A DNA stretch of 52,306 bases from JAXJSP01 sp036310005 (GTDB lineage: Bacteria > Bacillota > Clostridia > Oscillospirales > Acutalibacteraceae), in assembly GCA_036310005.1 (NCBI GenBank), contig JAXJSP010000005.1, forward strand, positions 1 through 52,306. Reading direction: 5' to 3'. Of this stretch, positions 35,192-43,485 are shown piece after piece. A program made the translations under genes and the position numbers. Position 1 is the first letter of the stretch, and every line of letters starts with the position of its first letter. Below the pieces are notes generated by a model, which made no database searches, was not told where the DNA came from, and saw nothing but the letters and a program-made list of their open reading frames with translations.

Positions 35192-37195
35192 ATGAAGATA
35201 AAAATTGCTTTGACAGGCAATCCTAATTCAGGCAAGACAACAATGTTTAATGCCTTAACGGGAAGCAGCGAAAAAGTAGGCAACTGGGCAGGCGTAACCG
35301 TAGATGTAAAAGAACACGCGGTTAAAAAAATATTTTGCCCTAAAAAACAAGATATTGTTGCAGTTGACTTGCCGGGCGCTTACTCCATGTCGCCTTTTAC
35401 AAGCGAGGAGGGAATAACCAGCGACTATATCAAAAAAGAAAACCCGGATGTAATTATTAATATAGTCGACGCAACTAATTTAAGCCGAAGCCTCTTTTTT
35501 ACAACTCAACTTTTGCAGTTGCAGATACCTGTCATTGTCGCTTTGAACAAAACCGATATAAACATAAAAAAACATACTGAAATTGATATAAACCGTTTAA
35601 GTTTAAAACTCGGATGCCCTGTTATCGAAACAGTTTCAACTTCGGCAGACGGACTTAAATCGGTTATCGAGAAAGCAGTCGAGGTCGCAGGAACTGTTCA
35701 GGTCGCCTTGTATTCGGGCGACGGTGTCAGCGTAACCGACAAACAGACAGCCGAGATTGAGGACAGAAAACGATTTGAACATGTCAACAAAATTGTAAGA
35801 GATGTCGAGCGCAAAGAACATGGTGCAAAAGACAGAACTTTTACGGATAAAATTGATAAGGTGCTGACAAATAAATGGCTCGGTATTCCTGTTTTTGCAG
35901 TCGTAATGCTCCTTGTTTTCCAAATCTCACAAGTCTGGGTAGGAGCACCGATAGCGGACTTGCTTGTAGCACTTCTTGAAAAATTTCAGGCTTATATCGG
36001 AAGCTTGCTGACTAATGTGTCGCCGATTTTATATGCGCTTTTGGTTGACGGTGTTATAGGCGGTGTTATTGCTGTAGTAGGTTTTTTACCGCTTGTTATG
36101 ATAATGTACTTTTTAATCGCGCTTTTAGAAGACTGCGGTTATATGTCAAGAGTTGCGGTAGTGCTTGATCCTATATTTAAAAAAGTCGGCATTTCGGGTA
36201 AATCGGTCATACCGTTTGTTATTGCGGTAGGATGCGCCGTGCCGGGAATTATGGCAAGCAGAACAATTAAAAACGAGCGTGAGCGCAGAGCAGCCGCTAT
36301 GCTCGCCCCGTTTATGCCTTGCGGTGCAAAAATTCCGGTAATTGCCCTTTTTGCAGGCGCGTTTTTCAATGACGCGGGCTGGGTAAGCGCGCTTATGTAT
36401 TTATCGGGAATTGTGCTGATTTTTATCGGTGCATTAATTGTAAATAAAATAACCGGATATAATGCAAATAAATCTTATTTTATTATAGAACTTGCAGAAT
36501 ACAAATTTCCCTCTTTGCTCGGCGCGTTTAAGTCAATGTGCGCAAGAGGTTGGGCTTACATAGTAAAAGCGGCTACAATTATTTTGCTTTGCAATACCTT
36601 AGTCCAGATAATGCAGAGTTTTACCTGGAGTTTTACGGTCGCAGAGAGTGCTGACGCTTCAATTTTAGCAAGTATTGCGGGACCGTTTGCTTATGCATTA
36701 ATGCCGATAGTAGGCGTACTGTCCTGGCAGTTGGCTGCGGCAACGGTTACAGGCTTTATAGCAAAAGAAAATGTCGTCGGAACATTGGCAGTCTGCTTTG
36801 TAGGACTTGAAAACTTAATTGATGCAGACGAACTTGCTATGATTTCGGGTGCCGGCGAACAGGTTGCAGGCGTTATATCAATAACCAAAGTAGCAGCCCT
36901 TGCGTTTTTGATGTTCAACTTATATTCGCCTCCGTGTTTTGCCGCAATAGGCGCTATGAACTCTGAAATGAAAAGCGCAAAATGGCTTTTCGGCGGCATA
37001 GGTTTACAACTTTGTATCGGCTATACAGTGGCATATCTTGTTTATACAGTCGGCACTTTGATTACAAGCCCGAATGTGCTCAATGTCAAATGGGCTGTCA
37101 TAGGCGGTATAGCAGTGGCAGTAATGGCGGGTATAATAATGATGCTGATGTTTAAAGACAAAAAAGAATTTAAAACCGAGATAGGTTTGGGTTGA
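35192..37195 (+). CDS. feoB: Ferrous iron transporter B
   Basis: 667 aa. Cytosolic G domain: G1 GNPNSGKT (9-16), G3 DLPGAYS, G4 NKTD; then a GDI-like helical segment and a membrane domain from about residue 230 with two Gate motifs (AVGCAVPGIMASRTIKNERERR and a second with FNLYSPPCFAAIGA). It moves Fe2+ into the cell. AGGAGG precedes the ATG. Second gene of the feo operon. Confidence 0.98.
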   Translation: MKIKIALTGNPNSGKTTMFNALTGSSEKVGNWAGVTVDVKEHAVKKIFCPKKQDIVAVDLPGAYSMSPFTSEEGITSDYIKKENPDVIINIVDATNLSRSLFFTTQLLQLQIPVIVALNKTDINIKKHTEIDINRLSLKLGCPVIETVSTSADGLKSVIEKAVEVAGTVQVALYSGDGVSVTDKQTAEIEDRKRFEHVNKIVRDVERKEHGAKDRTFTDKIDKVLTNKWLGIPVFAVVMLLVFQISQVWVGAPIADLLVALLEKFQAYIGSLLTNVSPILYALLVDGVIGGVIAVVGFLPLVMIMYFLIALLEDCGYMSRVAVVLDPIFKKVGISGKSVIPFVIAVGCAVPGIMASRTIKNERERRAAAMLAPFMPCGAKIPVIALFAGAFFNDAGWVSALMYLSGIVLIFIGALIVNKITGYNANKSYFIIELAEYKFPSLLGAFKSMCARGWAYIVKAATIILLCNTLVQIMQSFTWSFTVAESADASILASIAGPFAYALMPIVGVLSWQLAAATVTGFIAKENVVGTLAVCFVGLENLIDADELAMISGAGEQVAGVISITKVAALAFLMFNLYSPPCFAAIGAMNSEMKSAKWLFGGIGLQLCIGYTVAYLVYTVGTLITSPNVLNVKWAVIGGIAVAVMAGIIMMLMFKDKKEFKTEIGLG

Positions 37196-37197
37196 TT

Positions 37198-37344
37198 ATG
37201 GATGATTTAATCGTAGTCTTAATTTTAACAGCGATAATTTCGCTTATTGTCTTTTATCTTGTAAAACGAAAAAAGCAGGGCAAAGGATGTATAGGATGCC
37301 CTTATGCAGATAAGTGCAATTCACAATGCGATAAGAGGAGATGA
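37198..37344 (+). CDS. FeoB-associated Cys-rich membrane protein
   Basis: A 48-codon gene just after feoB: one TM helix (about 4-22), a KRKKQGKG patch, then CIGCPYADKCNSQC, four Cys in the pattern of FeoB-associated small proteins. Begins 2 bp after the feoB stop, so coupled. It may take the place of FeoC; the biochemical role is not known. Confidence 0.9.
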   Translation: MDDLIVVLILTAIISLIVFYLVKRKKQGKGCIGCPYADKCNSQCDKRR

Positions 37345-37377
37345 AAAAACGATGAGTTTTTTCATCTCCTTTATAAA
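37337..37377 (+). terminator. Terminator of the feo operon
   Basis: A 14-bp stem (37337-37350 with 37356-37369, loop GATGA) overlaps the stop codon of the Cys-rich gene and has T-rich sequence inside and after the 3' arm. Confidence 0.82.
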
Positions 37378-37413
37378 TCGGTTTTGTGCTGTTTGCAACC
37401 TGTTTTTTTGTAA

Positions 37414-37442
37414 TTGACATAAGTCGAATAGTGTAATAAAAT
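37414..37442 (+). promoter_or_regulatory. Promoter of the acyltransferase/PAP2 pair
   Basis: TTGACA (37414-37419), 17 bp, TAAAAT (37437-37442). The transcript would start near 37449, which excludes the GTG at 37450 as a useful start codon. Confidence 0.8.
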
Positions 37443-37476
37443 AGTAGAAGTGAATTTTAAGCAAAGGGGTGCGTGT

Positions 37477-38226
37477 GTGAAAAAAAGATATAAAATTGTA
37501 TATAATATTATAAAATTTTTTGTATTGTTATTTTATAAAAAATACGATTTTTACGGGCTTGAAAATATACCTGACGAGCCTTGTTTTATCATAGGCAATC
37601 ACTCGCAGATGAACGGACCGTTGGTCGCGGAACTGTTTTACCCGAGAAAAGCATATACCTGGTGCGCCGCAGAAATAATGATACTAAATCAGGTGCCCGA
37701 ATATGCCCATGAAGATTTCTGGCACGAAAAACCAAAGTGGACTCAACCGTTTTTTAAACTGCTCTCTTATATAATCGCGCCATTGTCGGTTTGCGTTTTT
37801 AATGCTGCAAAAACGATTGCGACTTATCATAATAAACATATTATGACTACATTCAAAGAGACTCTGAGCAGAATGAAAGAGGGGAATGATATTATAATTT
37901 TCCCTGAGGAGAGAACGGAATATAATAATATAGTTTGCGAGTTTCAAGAGGGCTTTGTCGATGTTGCAAGATTATATGCAAAGAAAACGGGAAAACCCGC
38001 TTATTTTGTCCCGATGTATATTTCGCCGAAATTAAGGCAGGTTCATTTCGGAAAACCTGTTGTCTTTGATTTAAACGATGATATTGAATCGCAACGCAAG
38101 AAGATTTGTACTTATTTAAAAGAAAGCATTACCGACATAGCGGTTAATCTGCCTTATCATAAGGTCATTCCGTATAATAATGTGAAAAAATCTATGTATA
38201 AGTACAATAAAGAAAAAGGAGATTAG
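37477..38226 (+). CDS. PlsC-like acyltransferase with altered catalytic motif
   Basis: 249 aa of the 1-acyl-glycerol-3-phosphate acyltransferase superfamily. Motif I reads NHSQMNGP, so the Asp of the usual H-x4-D is Gly; the FPEGTRS motif reads FPEERTE. Both changes may define a subfamily with another acceptor, or a different chemistry. A hydrophobic segment is near residues 10-25. The GTG at 37477 follows GGGG; the GTG at 37450 is at the transcript start. A PAP2 gene follows 5 bp later, so membrane lipid work is likely. Confidence 0.8.
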   Translation: MKKRYKIVYNIIKFFVLLFYKKYDFYGLENIPDEPCFIIGNHSQMNGPLVAELFYPRKAYTWCAAEIMILNQVPEYAHEDFWHEKPKWTQPFFKLLSYIIAPLSVCVFNAAKTIATYHNKHIMTTFKETLSRMKEGNDIIIFPEERTEYNNIVCEFQEGFVDVARLYAKKTGKPAYFVPMYISPKLRQVHFGKPVVFDLNDDIESQRKKICTYLKESITDIAVNLPYHKVIPYNNVKKSMYKYNKEKGD

Positions 38227-38231
38227 TTTTT

Positions 38232-38918
38232 ATGAAAAAACCGGTAGTAGATTACCGAAAATTCAGACCGAATAAATTATTCACTCCTGAATTCAGGCAT
38301 CTTAATTGGCTTTTTGGTTGGGTATGGTATTTAATAATGTATCTGCTGACCGAAAACTTAATACCTGTCGAAAAATGTCATCCCGTTCACAGCGTGATTG
38401 ACGATATAATTCCTTTTTGCGAAGTGTTTGTAATACCTTATGTTTTTTGGTACTTGCTTATTGTTATATCGCTCGGATATTTTGCGCTTTATGATATTAA
38501 AAGTTTTTGTGACTTGTCAAAATTTATTTTGATAACTCAGGTTGTCGCTATGATAATTTATATCGTATTTCCGACAAGACAAGATTTAAGACCTGCTATG
38601 GAAACTTTGCCGGATAATTTTTGCGCAGATATCGTAAGAATGCTTTATACAGCCGACACGAACACAGGTGTCTGCCCCTCGCTTCATGTCGCTTATTCGG
38701 TAGGAATTGTGTCTGTTTGGCTTAAATATAAACCGGCACATTGGTTGTGGAAAACTTTTGTTGTAATAGCGGCTGTTTTAATCTGCCTTTCAACTATGTT
38801 CATAAAACAGCATTCGGCAGTAGATTTCTTTGTAGCCTTAATCGTCTGCCTGCTTGCAGAAATAATAGTGTATTATAAAAGATTTAAAAATATACTAACT
38901 AAAAATTCAAAAGTATAG
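38232..38918 (+). CDS. PAP2-superfamily membrane enzyme (AUR1-like)
   Basis: 228 aa with about six TM helices. PAP2 motifs: C1-like TRQDLRP, C2 CPSLHVAYS, C3 STMFIKQHSAVDFF with the catalytic His and Asp. The PSLH form is shared with inositol phosphorylceramide synthase-like enzymes. It could be a lipid phosphatase or a phosphotransferase acting on the product of the upstream acyltransferase. AAAGGAG precedes the ATG. Confidence 0.86.
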   Translation: MKKPVVDYRKFRPNKLFTPEFRHLNWLFGWVWYLIMYLLTENLIPVEKCHPVHSVIDDIIPFCEVFVIPYVFWYLLIVISLGYFALYDIKSFCDLSKFILITQVVAMIIYIVFPTRQDLRPAMETLPDNFCADIVRMLYTADTNTGVCPSLHVAYSVGIVSVWLKYKPAHWLWKTFVVIAAVLICLSTMFIKQHSAVDFFVALIVCLLAEIIVYYKRFKNILTKNSKV

Positions 38919-38951
38919 TTATCTTTGTATCGCAAAATTAATACATACAAT

Positions 38952-38990
38952 AAAGCAGAAGAGTGTCCGCAAGGACACTCTTCTGCTTTT
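38952..38990. terminator. Terminator between convergent genes
   Basis: A 17-bp perfect stem (38952-38968 with 38973-38989) and GCAA tetraloop, with T-run on the plus side. It ends the PAP2 operon and probably also the zinc-ribbon gene on the other strand. Confidence 0.9.
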
Positions 38991-39017
38991 ACTTGAATTA
39001 TTAATAAGTATAAACTA

Positions 39018-39335
39018 CTAATCGTCTGAACGACATAACAATAATATACCGCCGACTAAACTGACAAAAAGCAACGAGCATACTTTAAGGCCTACACCTA
39101 CGGGCTCATTTCTTTTCATTCTGTTGAAAATTGAAATTGTAATCGGTAAGCACCAAGCAAGAGGAATTAACATCCAGCCTTGTGCAATACAACCTAAAAT
39201 AAGAAATACCTTAGCGGCTGTTGCCAAGCCGTCATTTCCGCCGTTTGCTTTCTTTGAAGCAACAGCACATCCGCAACCGGGACAGAATACAGCCTCATCA
39301 ACTAATTCTTTTCCGCATTTTTCGCAAAATTTCAT
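39018..39335 (-). CDS. Zinc-ribbon membrane protein
   Basis: 105 aa. N-terminal zinc ribbon (MKFCEKCGKEL ... CPGCG), a Gly/Asn linker, then two TM helices (about 43-67 and 83-100). Function unknown; such proteins are common in Clostridia. AAAGGAGTG precedes the ATG. Confidence 0.82.
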   Translation of the reverse strand: MKFCEKCGKELVDEAVFCPGCGCAVASKKANGGNDGLATAAKVFLILGCIAQGWMLIPLAWCLPITISIFNRMKRNEPVGVGLKVCSLLFVSLVGGILLLCRSDD

Positions 39336-39380
39336 TAATCTACACTCCTTTTACTTCTTTCGTCACATAATGACAATTTA

Positions 39381-39409
39381 ATTATATCTAAAATGCAAAA
39401 ATAAGTCAA
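39381..39409 (-). promoter_or_regulatory. Promoter of the zinc-ribbon gene
   Basis: On the minus strand TTGACT (39409-39404), 17 bp, TATAAT (39386-39381), about 45 bp before the ATG. Confidence 0.8.
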
Positions 39410-39462
39410 CAAAATATCGCATAATAACACCGAAACCGCTACCCTACACTTGTTCGCATCTA

Positions 39463-39723
39463 CTAAAAAAGTCTCAAAGCAGCACCGAGTAAAGTATTTA
39501 ATATAAACTTCTTATCCAGAACAGTCAACCCCAACATCAAAAATACAATGTTGATTAAAAACAGACTTAGTCCCGATTGAATTCCAAAAGTGTGATAGAG
39601 TATGTTGGAAATACCCGAGGCTCCGCCGCCTACAACTTTGTTAGGTATTAAAAAGGCACCGATAGAAAAACCTGTCATCATAGTCCCAAATATAGTAAAT
39701 AAAACAGATTTCAATTTTTTCAC
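39463..39723 (-). pseudogene. Truncated YitT-family membrane protein
   Basis: 86 codons matching only the N-terminal third of YitT proteins (usually about 280-290 aa): KSVLFTIFGTMMTGFSIGAFLIPNKV, a GGGASGISNILYHTFG segment and a second TM. The reading then ends after LGAALRLF, and no continuation is visible in any frame before the zinc-ribbon gene. GTG start with GGTGG. Probably decayed by deletion at the 3' end. Confidence 0.72.
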
Positions 39724-39765
39724 ATTACCACCGCCTTGGGTGTATTATAACATAAAAGAGGTTAA

Positions 39766-39929
39766 ATGAAGCACTCGCTACGCTCGCATGAAGCAGAGGC
39801 TTCGCCTCTATGAAGTTTTGCGGTTATCCCCGCAAAGTGAAGTTAAGTGCGCCACTCACGCTCACAGACACTTCATTTGCCACAGGCAACTTCACGCACC
39901 ATAGGTGCACTTATCGTGCCGAAAGGCAC
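39766..39929. repeat. Tandem array of small hairpins joined by TGAAG/CTTCA linkers
   Basis: Units alternate between the linker ATGAAG/GTGAAG (39766, 39788, 39810, 39837) and short stems: AGAGGC-TTC-GCCTCT, TTTGCGG/CCGCAAA. The linker then changes to its complement CTTCA (39871, 39890) with stems TTGCC-ACA-GGCAA, GCACC-ATA-GGTGC and GTGCC-GAAA-GGCAC. The whole array is thus roughly an inverted structure of about 165 bp. No ORF. With the next repeat it fills the gap 39724-40047. Confidence 0.7.
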
Positions 39930-39937
39930 ACTTAGTT

Positions 39938-40007
39938 GAAAAAGAAAAGACACGCTCTTGGGGCACCCTCCGTAAGGAAGGTGCCCCAAGGGGTGGCTCT
40001 TGTATCA
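39938..40007 (+). repeat. Dispersed hairpin repeat, left copy
   Basis: Starts with GAAAAAGAAAAGACACGC (39938-39955), then an 11-bp stem CTTGGGGCACC / GGTGCCCCAAG (39957-39967, 39980-39990) with the loop CTCCGTAAGGAA (inner TCC-GTAA-GGA, a GNRA-type tetraloop), then GGCTCTTGTATCA. A second copy lies inverted at 48056-48122. Confidence 0.8.
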
Positions 40008-40047
40008 AAATTAAATAATTGATTTTGTTAAGCGGTATAGCTGTTGG

Positions 40048-41712
40048 CTATGCCGTTTTTTCTTTGCGTTCTGCAATGTGTTTTTGGAATGCTTCTTCCA
40101 TTTCTTCGGGAGTGAGTTCTCGGAGTATGCCAACGCCGTTATAATAAATATCCATCAATTGAACTCGCTTGCCGTCAAGGTATCTCGGAGCGTACACTAT
40201 GATTTTATCAATAAACTCGTGTACGAGCTCAGGTGTCAGTTCTTTGATCTGAGTTATGCGCTTGACCTTGTCTATGAACTTCTGCAAACTTTCGGTCTTG
40301 TCCGTTTCAGTTGCAAGATATCTTTGCATTTCGGGGAGAGCTTCTTTTAATTCTTGTTGCTCCTCCTCATAGGACAAAGCCATAGTTGCATAGCGTTCGT
40401 CAGATATTTTGCCGATGGCATTATCCTCGTAGAGTTTCTGTATCAATCCATCGATTTCTGCGATACGCTTCTTGGCTTTGTTTAGTTCTCTGCGTTTCTC
40501 CGCAAGTTCTCTTTTCTTATCCTCGCTGTAACACTCCATCTGTTTACGTGCAAATTCCTTTTCAAAGGCTTGCACGTTTATTAAGATTCGCCGCATACTT
40601 TCCAACACCGTTTCCTTTATTACCTTTTCTCGGATATAGTGGGCGGAACATTCGTCGGAATTCTTGCGGTATGCTGAGCAAAAGAAAAATGCTTGCTCCC
40701 GTTTGTAATTGTTCGTTACGCTGTAATACAATTTTTCTCCGCAATCTGCACAGTAGAGAAGTCCTGAAAACCAACTGACAATTCCGCTCCTTGTAGGTCT
40801 GCGGCGGTGTTGCCGGAGTTCCTTTACCAACTCAAAAACCTCACGGTCTATGATTGCCGGATGGGTATTGGGGAAGATTTTCCATTCTTCTGGTGGCCGA
40901 TCAATTTTGGTTTTGTTTTTATAGGACTTGGTTGTGCTTCGGAAATTGACAGTATCGCCACAGTATTCCTGTTTTGAAAGAATATTTGCAACTGTGTCCG
41001 CACACCAACCATATTTTACTTCAGGTGGTTTGCTACAATTTCTACCGATGCTATCCCAATACTCCGTTGGCGTAAGAACCTTATCCGCTTTTAACCTTTT
41101 AGCAATTTGCGTGGGACCGAATCCCTCAACACATAAAGCGAAGATTCTTCTTACAGTCTTGGCGGCCTCCTCGTCGATAAGCCACTCCTTTTTGTTGTCG
41201 GGATTTTTCATATACCCGAAAGGCGGATTTGTGGTTAAACGTGTTCCTGACATACCCTTGTTTTTGAACACGCTACGTACCTTTAGACTTGTGTTTTTTG
41301 CGTGCCACTCGTTAAACCAATCTTGCATCGGAACAACGTCACTGATTCCATTTATGGTGTCGATATTATCCATAATAGCAATATACCGAACCCCTAAACT
41401 ATCAAAACCTTCCTCTAACAACTGACCAACAATTAAGCGGTTACGTCCAAGACGTGAGTGGTCTTTCACGATAAGCGTTCCTATCATGCCTTTTTCCGCA
41501 AGTCCCATTATCTCCGTAAAGGCAGGTCTTGCAAAGTTTGTACCCGACCATCCGTCATCCACAAACACACGGGTATTCTTAAAACCGTTGTCTTTTGCAT
41601 ACTTCTCAAGTATAGATTGCTGATTTTTAATACTGTTCGATGCACCTTCTTGCTCATCATCACGAGATAAGCGGCAGTACAGAGCAGTAATTTTTTCTGA
41701 CTGTTTGTTCAT
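40048..41712 (-). CDS. Large serine recombinase (TnpX-like)
   Basis: Excises and integrates the element. 554 aa: resolvase domain (8-150) with nucleophile S16 in YCRLSRDD, DDGWSGTNFARP and KDHSRLGRN; Recombinase domain (about 175-280, PPFGYMKNPDNKKEWLIDEE); zinc ribbon (about 320-375, CADCGEKL ... CSAYRKNSDEC); a coiled coil of about 70 aa and a C-terminal DUF4368-like part. The ATG at 41712 has AAAGGAG 6 bp upstream; an earlier in-frame start overlaps the promoter. Confidence 0.95.
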   Translation of the reverse strand: MNKQSEKITALYCRLSRDDEQEGASNSIKNQQSILEKYAKDNGFKNTRVFVDDGWSGTNFARPAFTEIMGLAEKGMIGTLIVKDHSRLGRNRLIVGQLLEEGFDSLGVRYIAIMDNIDTINGISDVVPMQDWFNEWHAKNTSLKVRSVFKNKGMSGTRLTTNPPFGYMKNPDNKKEWLIDEEAAKTVRRIFALCVEGFGPTQIAKRLKADKVLTPTEYWDSIGRNCSKPPEVKYGWCADTVANILSKQEYCGDTVNFRSTTKSYKNKTKIDRPPEEWKIFPNTHPAIIDREVFELVKELRQHRRRPTRSGIVSWFSGLLYCADCGEKLYYSVTNNYKREQAFFFCSAYRKNSDECSAHYIREKVIKETVLESMRRILINVQAFEKEFARKQMECYSEDKKRELAEKRRELNKAKKRIAEIDGLIQKLYEDNAIGKISDERYATMALSYEEEQQELKEALPEMQRYLATETDKTESLQKFIDKVKRITQIKELTPELVHEFIDKIIVYAPRYLDGKRVQLMDIYYNGVGILRELTPEEMEEAFQKHIAERKEKTA

Positions 41713-41731
41713 TTTTCTCCTTTCTACAGCC

Positions 41732-41774
41732 AGATATGATACGAATTGTAGGATGTACATATTATATCATATCT
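41732..41774. promoter_or_regulatory. Perfect 10-bp inverted repeat over the recombinase promoter
   Basis: AGATATGATA (41732-41741) and TATCATATCT (41765-41774); the second arm covers the -10 and its extended TG. Likely an operator, or a recombinase binding site giving autoregulation. Confidence 0.55.
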
Positions 41775-41789
41775 TCTGTTCAACTTCAA
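41761..41789 (-). promoter_or_regulatory. Promoter of the serine recombinase gene
   Basis: On the minus strand TTGAAG (41789-41784), 17 bp, TATAAT (41766-41761) with extended -10 TG. Confidence 0.78.
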
Positions 41790-41817
41790 CACTTTAAAGT
41801 GATAAACTGGACTTTTT

Positions 41818-42048
41818 TTACTCTTTTTTCAAAACTATACGCTGAATCTTTTCGGCAATGTTCTCTTTGGCATCTTCCTTAAAGAATGTTCTGACCACAT
41901 AAATCGTGCCGTCAATTTCTCTTGTGAAGCTCAACGGCTCGATATACATATTCTCTTTAAACCAAGCGATGCGTTGTTCTTTTGTCAGCGTTTTAAGATG
42001 ATTTGTGATGTCATCGATTATCTTAAAAATATCCTCGTTGTTTGTCAT
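41818..42048 (-). CDS. tnpW: Transposon-encoded protein TnpW
   Basis: 76 aa. The C-terminal half (FTREIDGTIYVVRTFFKEDA, then AEKIQRIV) is the TnpW family pattern; its role is unknown. Its ATG overlaps the relaxase stop as ATGA, so the two are translationally coupled; AAAGGAGG lies inside the relaxase end. Position between recombinase and relaxase is normal for this element family. Confidence 0.85.
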   Translation of the reverse strand: MTNNEDIFKIIDDITNHLKTLTKEQRIAWFKENMYIEPLSFTREIDGTIYVVRTFFKEDAKENIAEKIQRIVLKKE

Positions 42049-43301
42049 CTATCTCTACCTCCTTTGTTTTTCTTTTTGGTTTGTTCAGGCGTTTTGATTT
42101 TGCTTGGATCGACCGCAATATTCCAAACATACGGATCGGAATGCACCTTTTTCTGCGGTACGGGTTTATATCTCGGTTTTATAATTCTTTCTATAAACTC
42201 CATAACCTTCTTCGGCGCAAGCGCCAATGCTTCTAAAAATGGTTTGCATTTTGATTTCAATTCCGCGAGTTCTGCTCTTACCTCAGCAAGTTTACTTTTG
42301 TAACCTCGCAAACTGCTTTCGAGGAAATATATATCCCGTCGGTTTACCAAGCACTCCTTTGCTAAATTTGTTAGATAGGTGTAATCTTCACTCGATATTT
42401 GAATTTTGCCTGTCAGCGTTTTCTTGCCCATATTATCTATGAGCTCGGCGCTTGCCTTAACGGGGAGGATAGTGGACAGTTCCTCGTTTGCTTGCTCAAT
42501 CTTTTCTTGAATTGCCGCAAGGCGCTTTTTATCCTGCTCCGCTTGAAAACGTGCATTAGTTTTATTTTGTGCGGTGCTACCACGCACACCTCTTTCAAAA
42601 TCCTTAAAGCCCGCTTCTTGCATATGCTCGTAGAATTGATCTTGCAGGATACTGTAAGATGGCACAAGTACCGGCTTTCCTTTTTCGTTAAACTCGGGTT
42701 CACCATATTCGTTGAGCTTTTGCGGAGATTTCCATTTCTTTGAGTGGCTTATTTGATTGATAATTTCTTTAACGGTGCCAATCAAAGACTTATCTTTGCA
42801 TCGCTTTGACCAAAGCACCTTTTTCTCCACAACGGGCAAAGCCATAACGTGCATATGGTAGTGGTAAACGGGATAACCATATTTATCTGATAGCGTGAGG
42901 TTGATTTCATCAGCGTGCATAACGGCGGAGAGGATGTTGTCCTTGCCATAAAGTTTCTCAGCAAAGTAATATGCTTCTTCGTAAAACGCTTTTGCAAATT
43001 CATACCCACCATGTTCTTCAAAGTATTCCGAATTAATATCGAAGATAAGTTCGTCGTAAACCTTGGCATCCTTTTTCAGACCTCGCATAGAAACCTTGCC
43101 TTCATCCACCAACTTCTGCAGCATTTCGTTGTAGGTGAGTTCGCCGCAGTCCCTAAAGCTTACGTTCATAGGCACTCTTTCCAAATCCACGTTCATATTG
43201 GCATAATGTTCGTTCTTGCGTTCAATATGACGCTCGAACTTGCCGACTGATTCTTGCGTTCGGGTTTTAACCCTTGCTACGCTATAGTTCTGTTTTGACA
43301 T
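42045..43301 (-). CDS. Pre/Mob-family relaxase (TnpZ/MobV type)
   Basis: Nicks the element at oriT and pilots it in mobilization. 418 aa: N-terminal Mob_Pre domain with NYSVARVKTRTQ, the ERKNEHYANMNVDLERVP stretch and the His cluster YPVYHYHMHVMALPV (usually PHxHxxxxP). The C-terminal half (about 235-370) is coiled coil, followed by a basic tail. The ATG at 43301 is 7 bp from GGAAG; a GTG three codons earlier is less likely. Confidence 0.9.
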   Translation of the reverse strand: MSKQNYSVARVKTRTQESVGKFERHIERKNEHYANMNVDLERVPMNVSFRDCGELTYNEMLQKLVDEGKVSMRGLKKDAKVYDELIFDINSEYFEEHGGYEFAKAFYEEAYYFAEKLYGKDNILSAVMHADEINLTLSDKYGYPVYHYHMHVMALPVVEKKVLWSKRCKDKSLIGTVKEIINQISHSKKWKSPQKLNEYGEPEFNEKGKPVLVPSYSILQDQFYEHMQEAGFKDFERGVRGSTAQNKTNARFQAEQDKKRLAAIQEKIEQANEELSTILPVKASAELIDNMGKKTLTGKIQISSEDYTYLTNLAKECLVNRRDIYFLESSLRGYKSKLAEVRAELAELKSKCKPFLEALALAPKKVMEFIERIIKPRYKPVPQKKVHSDPYVWNIAVDPSKIKTPEQTKKKNKGGRDR

Positions 43302-43324
43302 TTTTATCACTTCCTTTCATTTTT

Positions 43325-43471
43325 GTTACACACCTTTTTCAAAGTGTGTAACCCACTATGACACTTTCACAGATACTCCGTGCAAAGGTGTCAGTGGGCT
43401 CTACGAGGTGGAGGGGCGTTGCCCCGTTATCTGCGGATAACTCCCCATCAGTGCTGCCCTTTGAAAAGGGC
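43325..43471. other. Hairpin-rich stretch before the relaxase gene, candidate oriT
   Basis: Five stems in 150 bp: GTTACACAC/GTGTGTAAC (43325-43352); CCCACT..GACAC with GTGTC-AGTGGG (43352-43398); GGGGC-GTT-GCCCC (43413-43425); GTTATC-TGCG-GATAAC (43426-43441); GCCCTTT/AAAGGGC (43456-43471). Relaxase genes of this family lie next to their nick site, and inverted repeats are usual there. The nick site itself cannot be named from sequence alone. Confidence 0.55.
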
Positions 43472-43485
43472 ACCCTGCACCCCGC

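Noticed and set aside
39766..39929. Possible CRISPR array
   Set aside because: The constant part is only 5-6 bp, the variable parts are themselves palindromes, and there are no cas genes.
40031..40065. Hairpin at the end of the recombinase gene as its terminator
   Set aside because: The T-run lies on the plus-strand side and comes from the coding sequence; on the minus strand no T-run follows the stem.
40386..41425. Plus-strand ORFs of 130 and 165 codons opposite the serine recombinase
   Set aside because: Shadow frames of a clearly identified gene; no ribosome site and unlikely composition.
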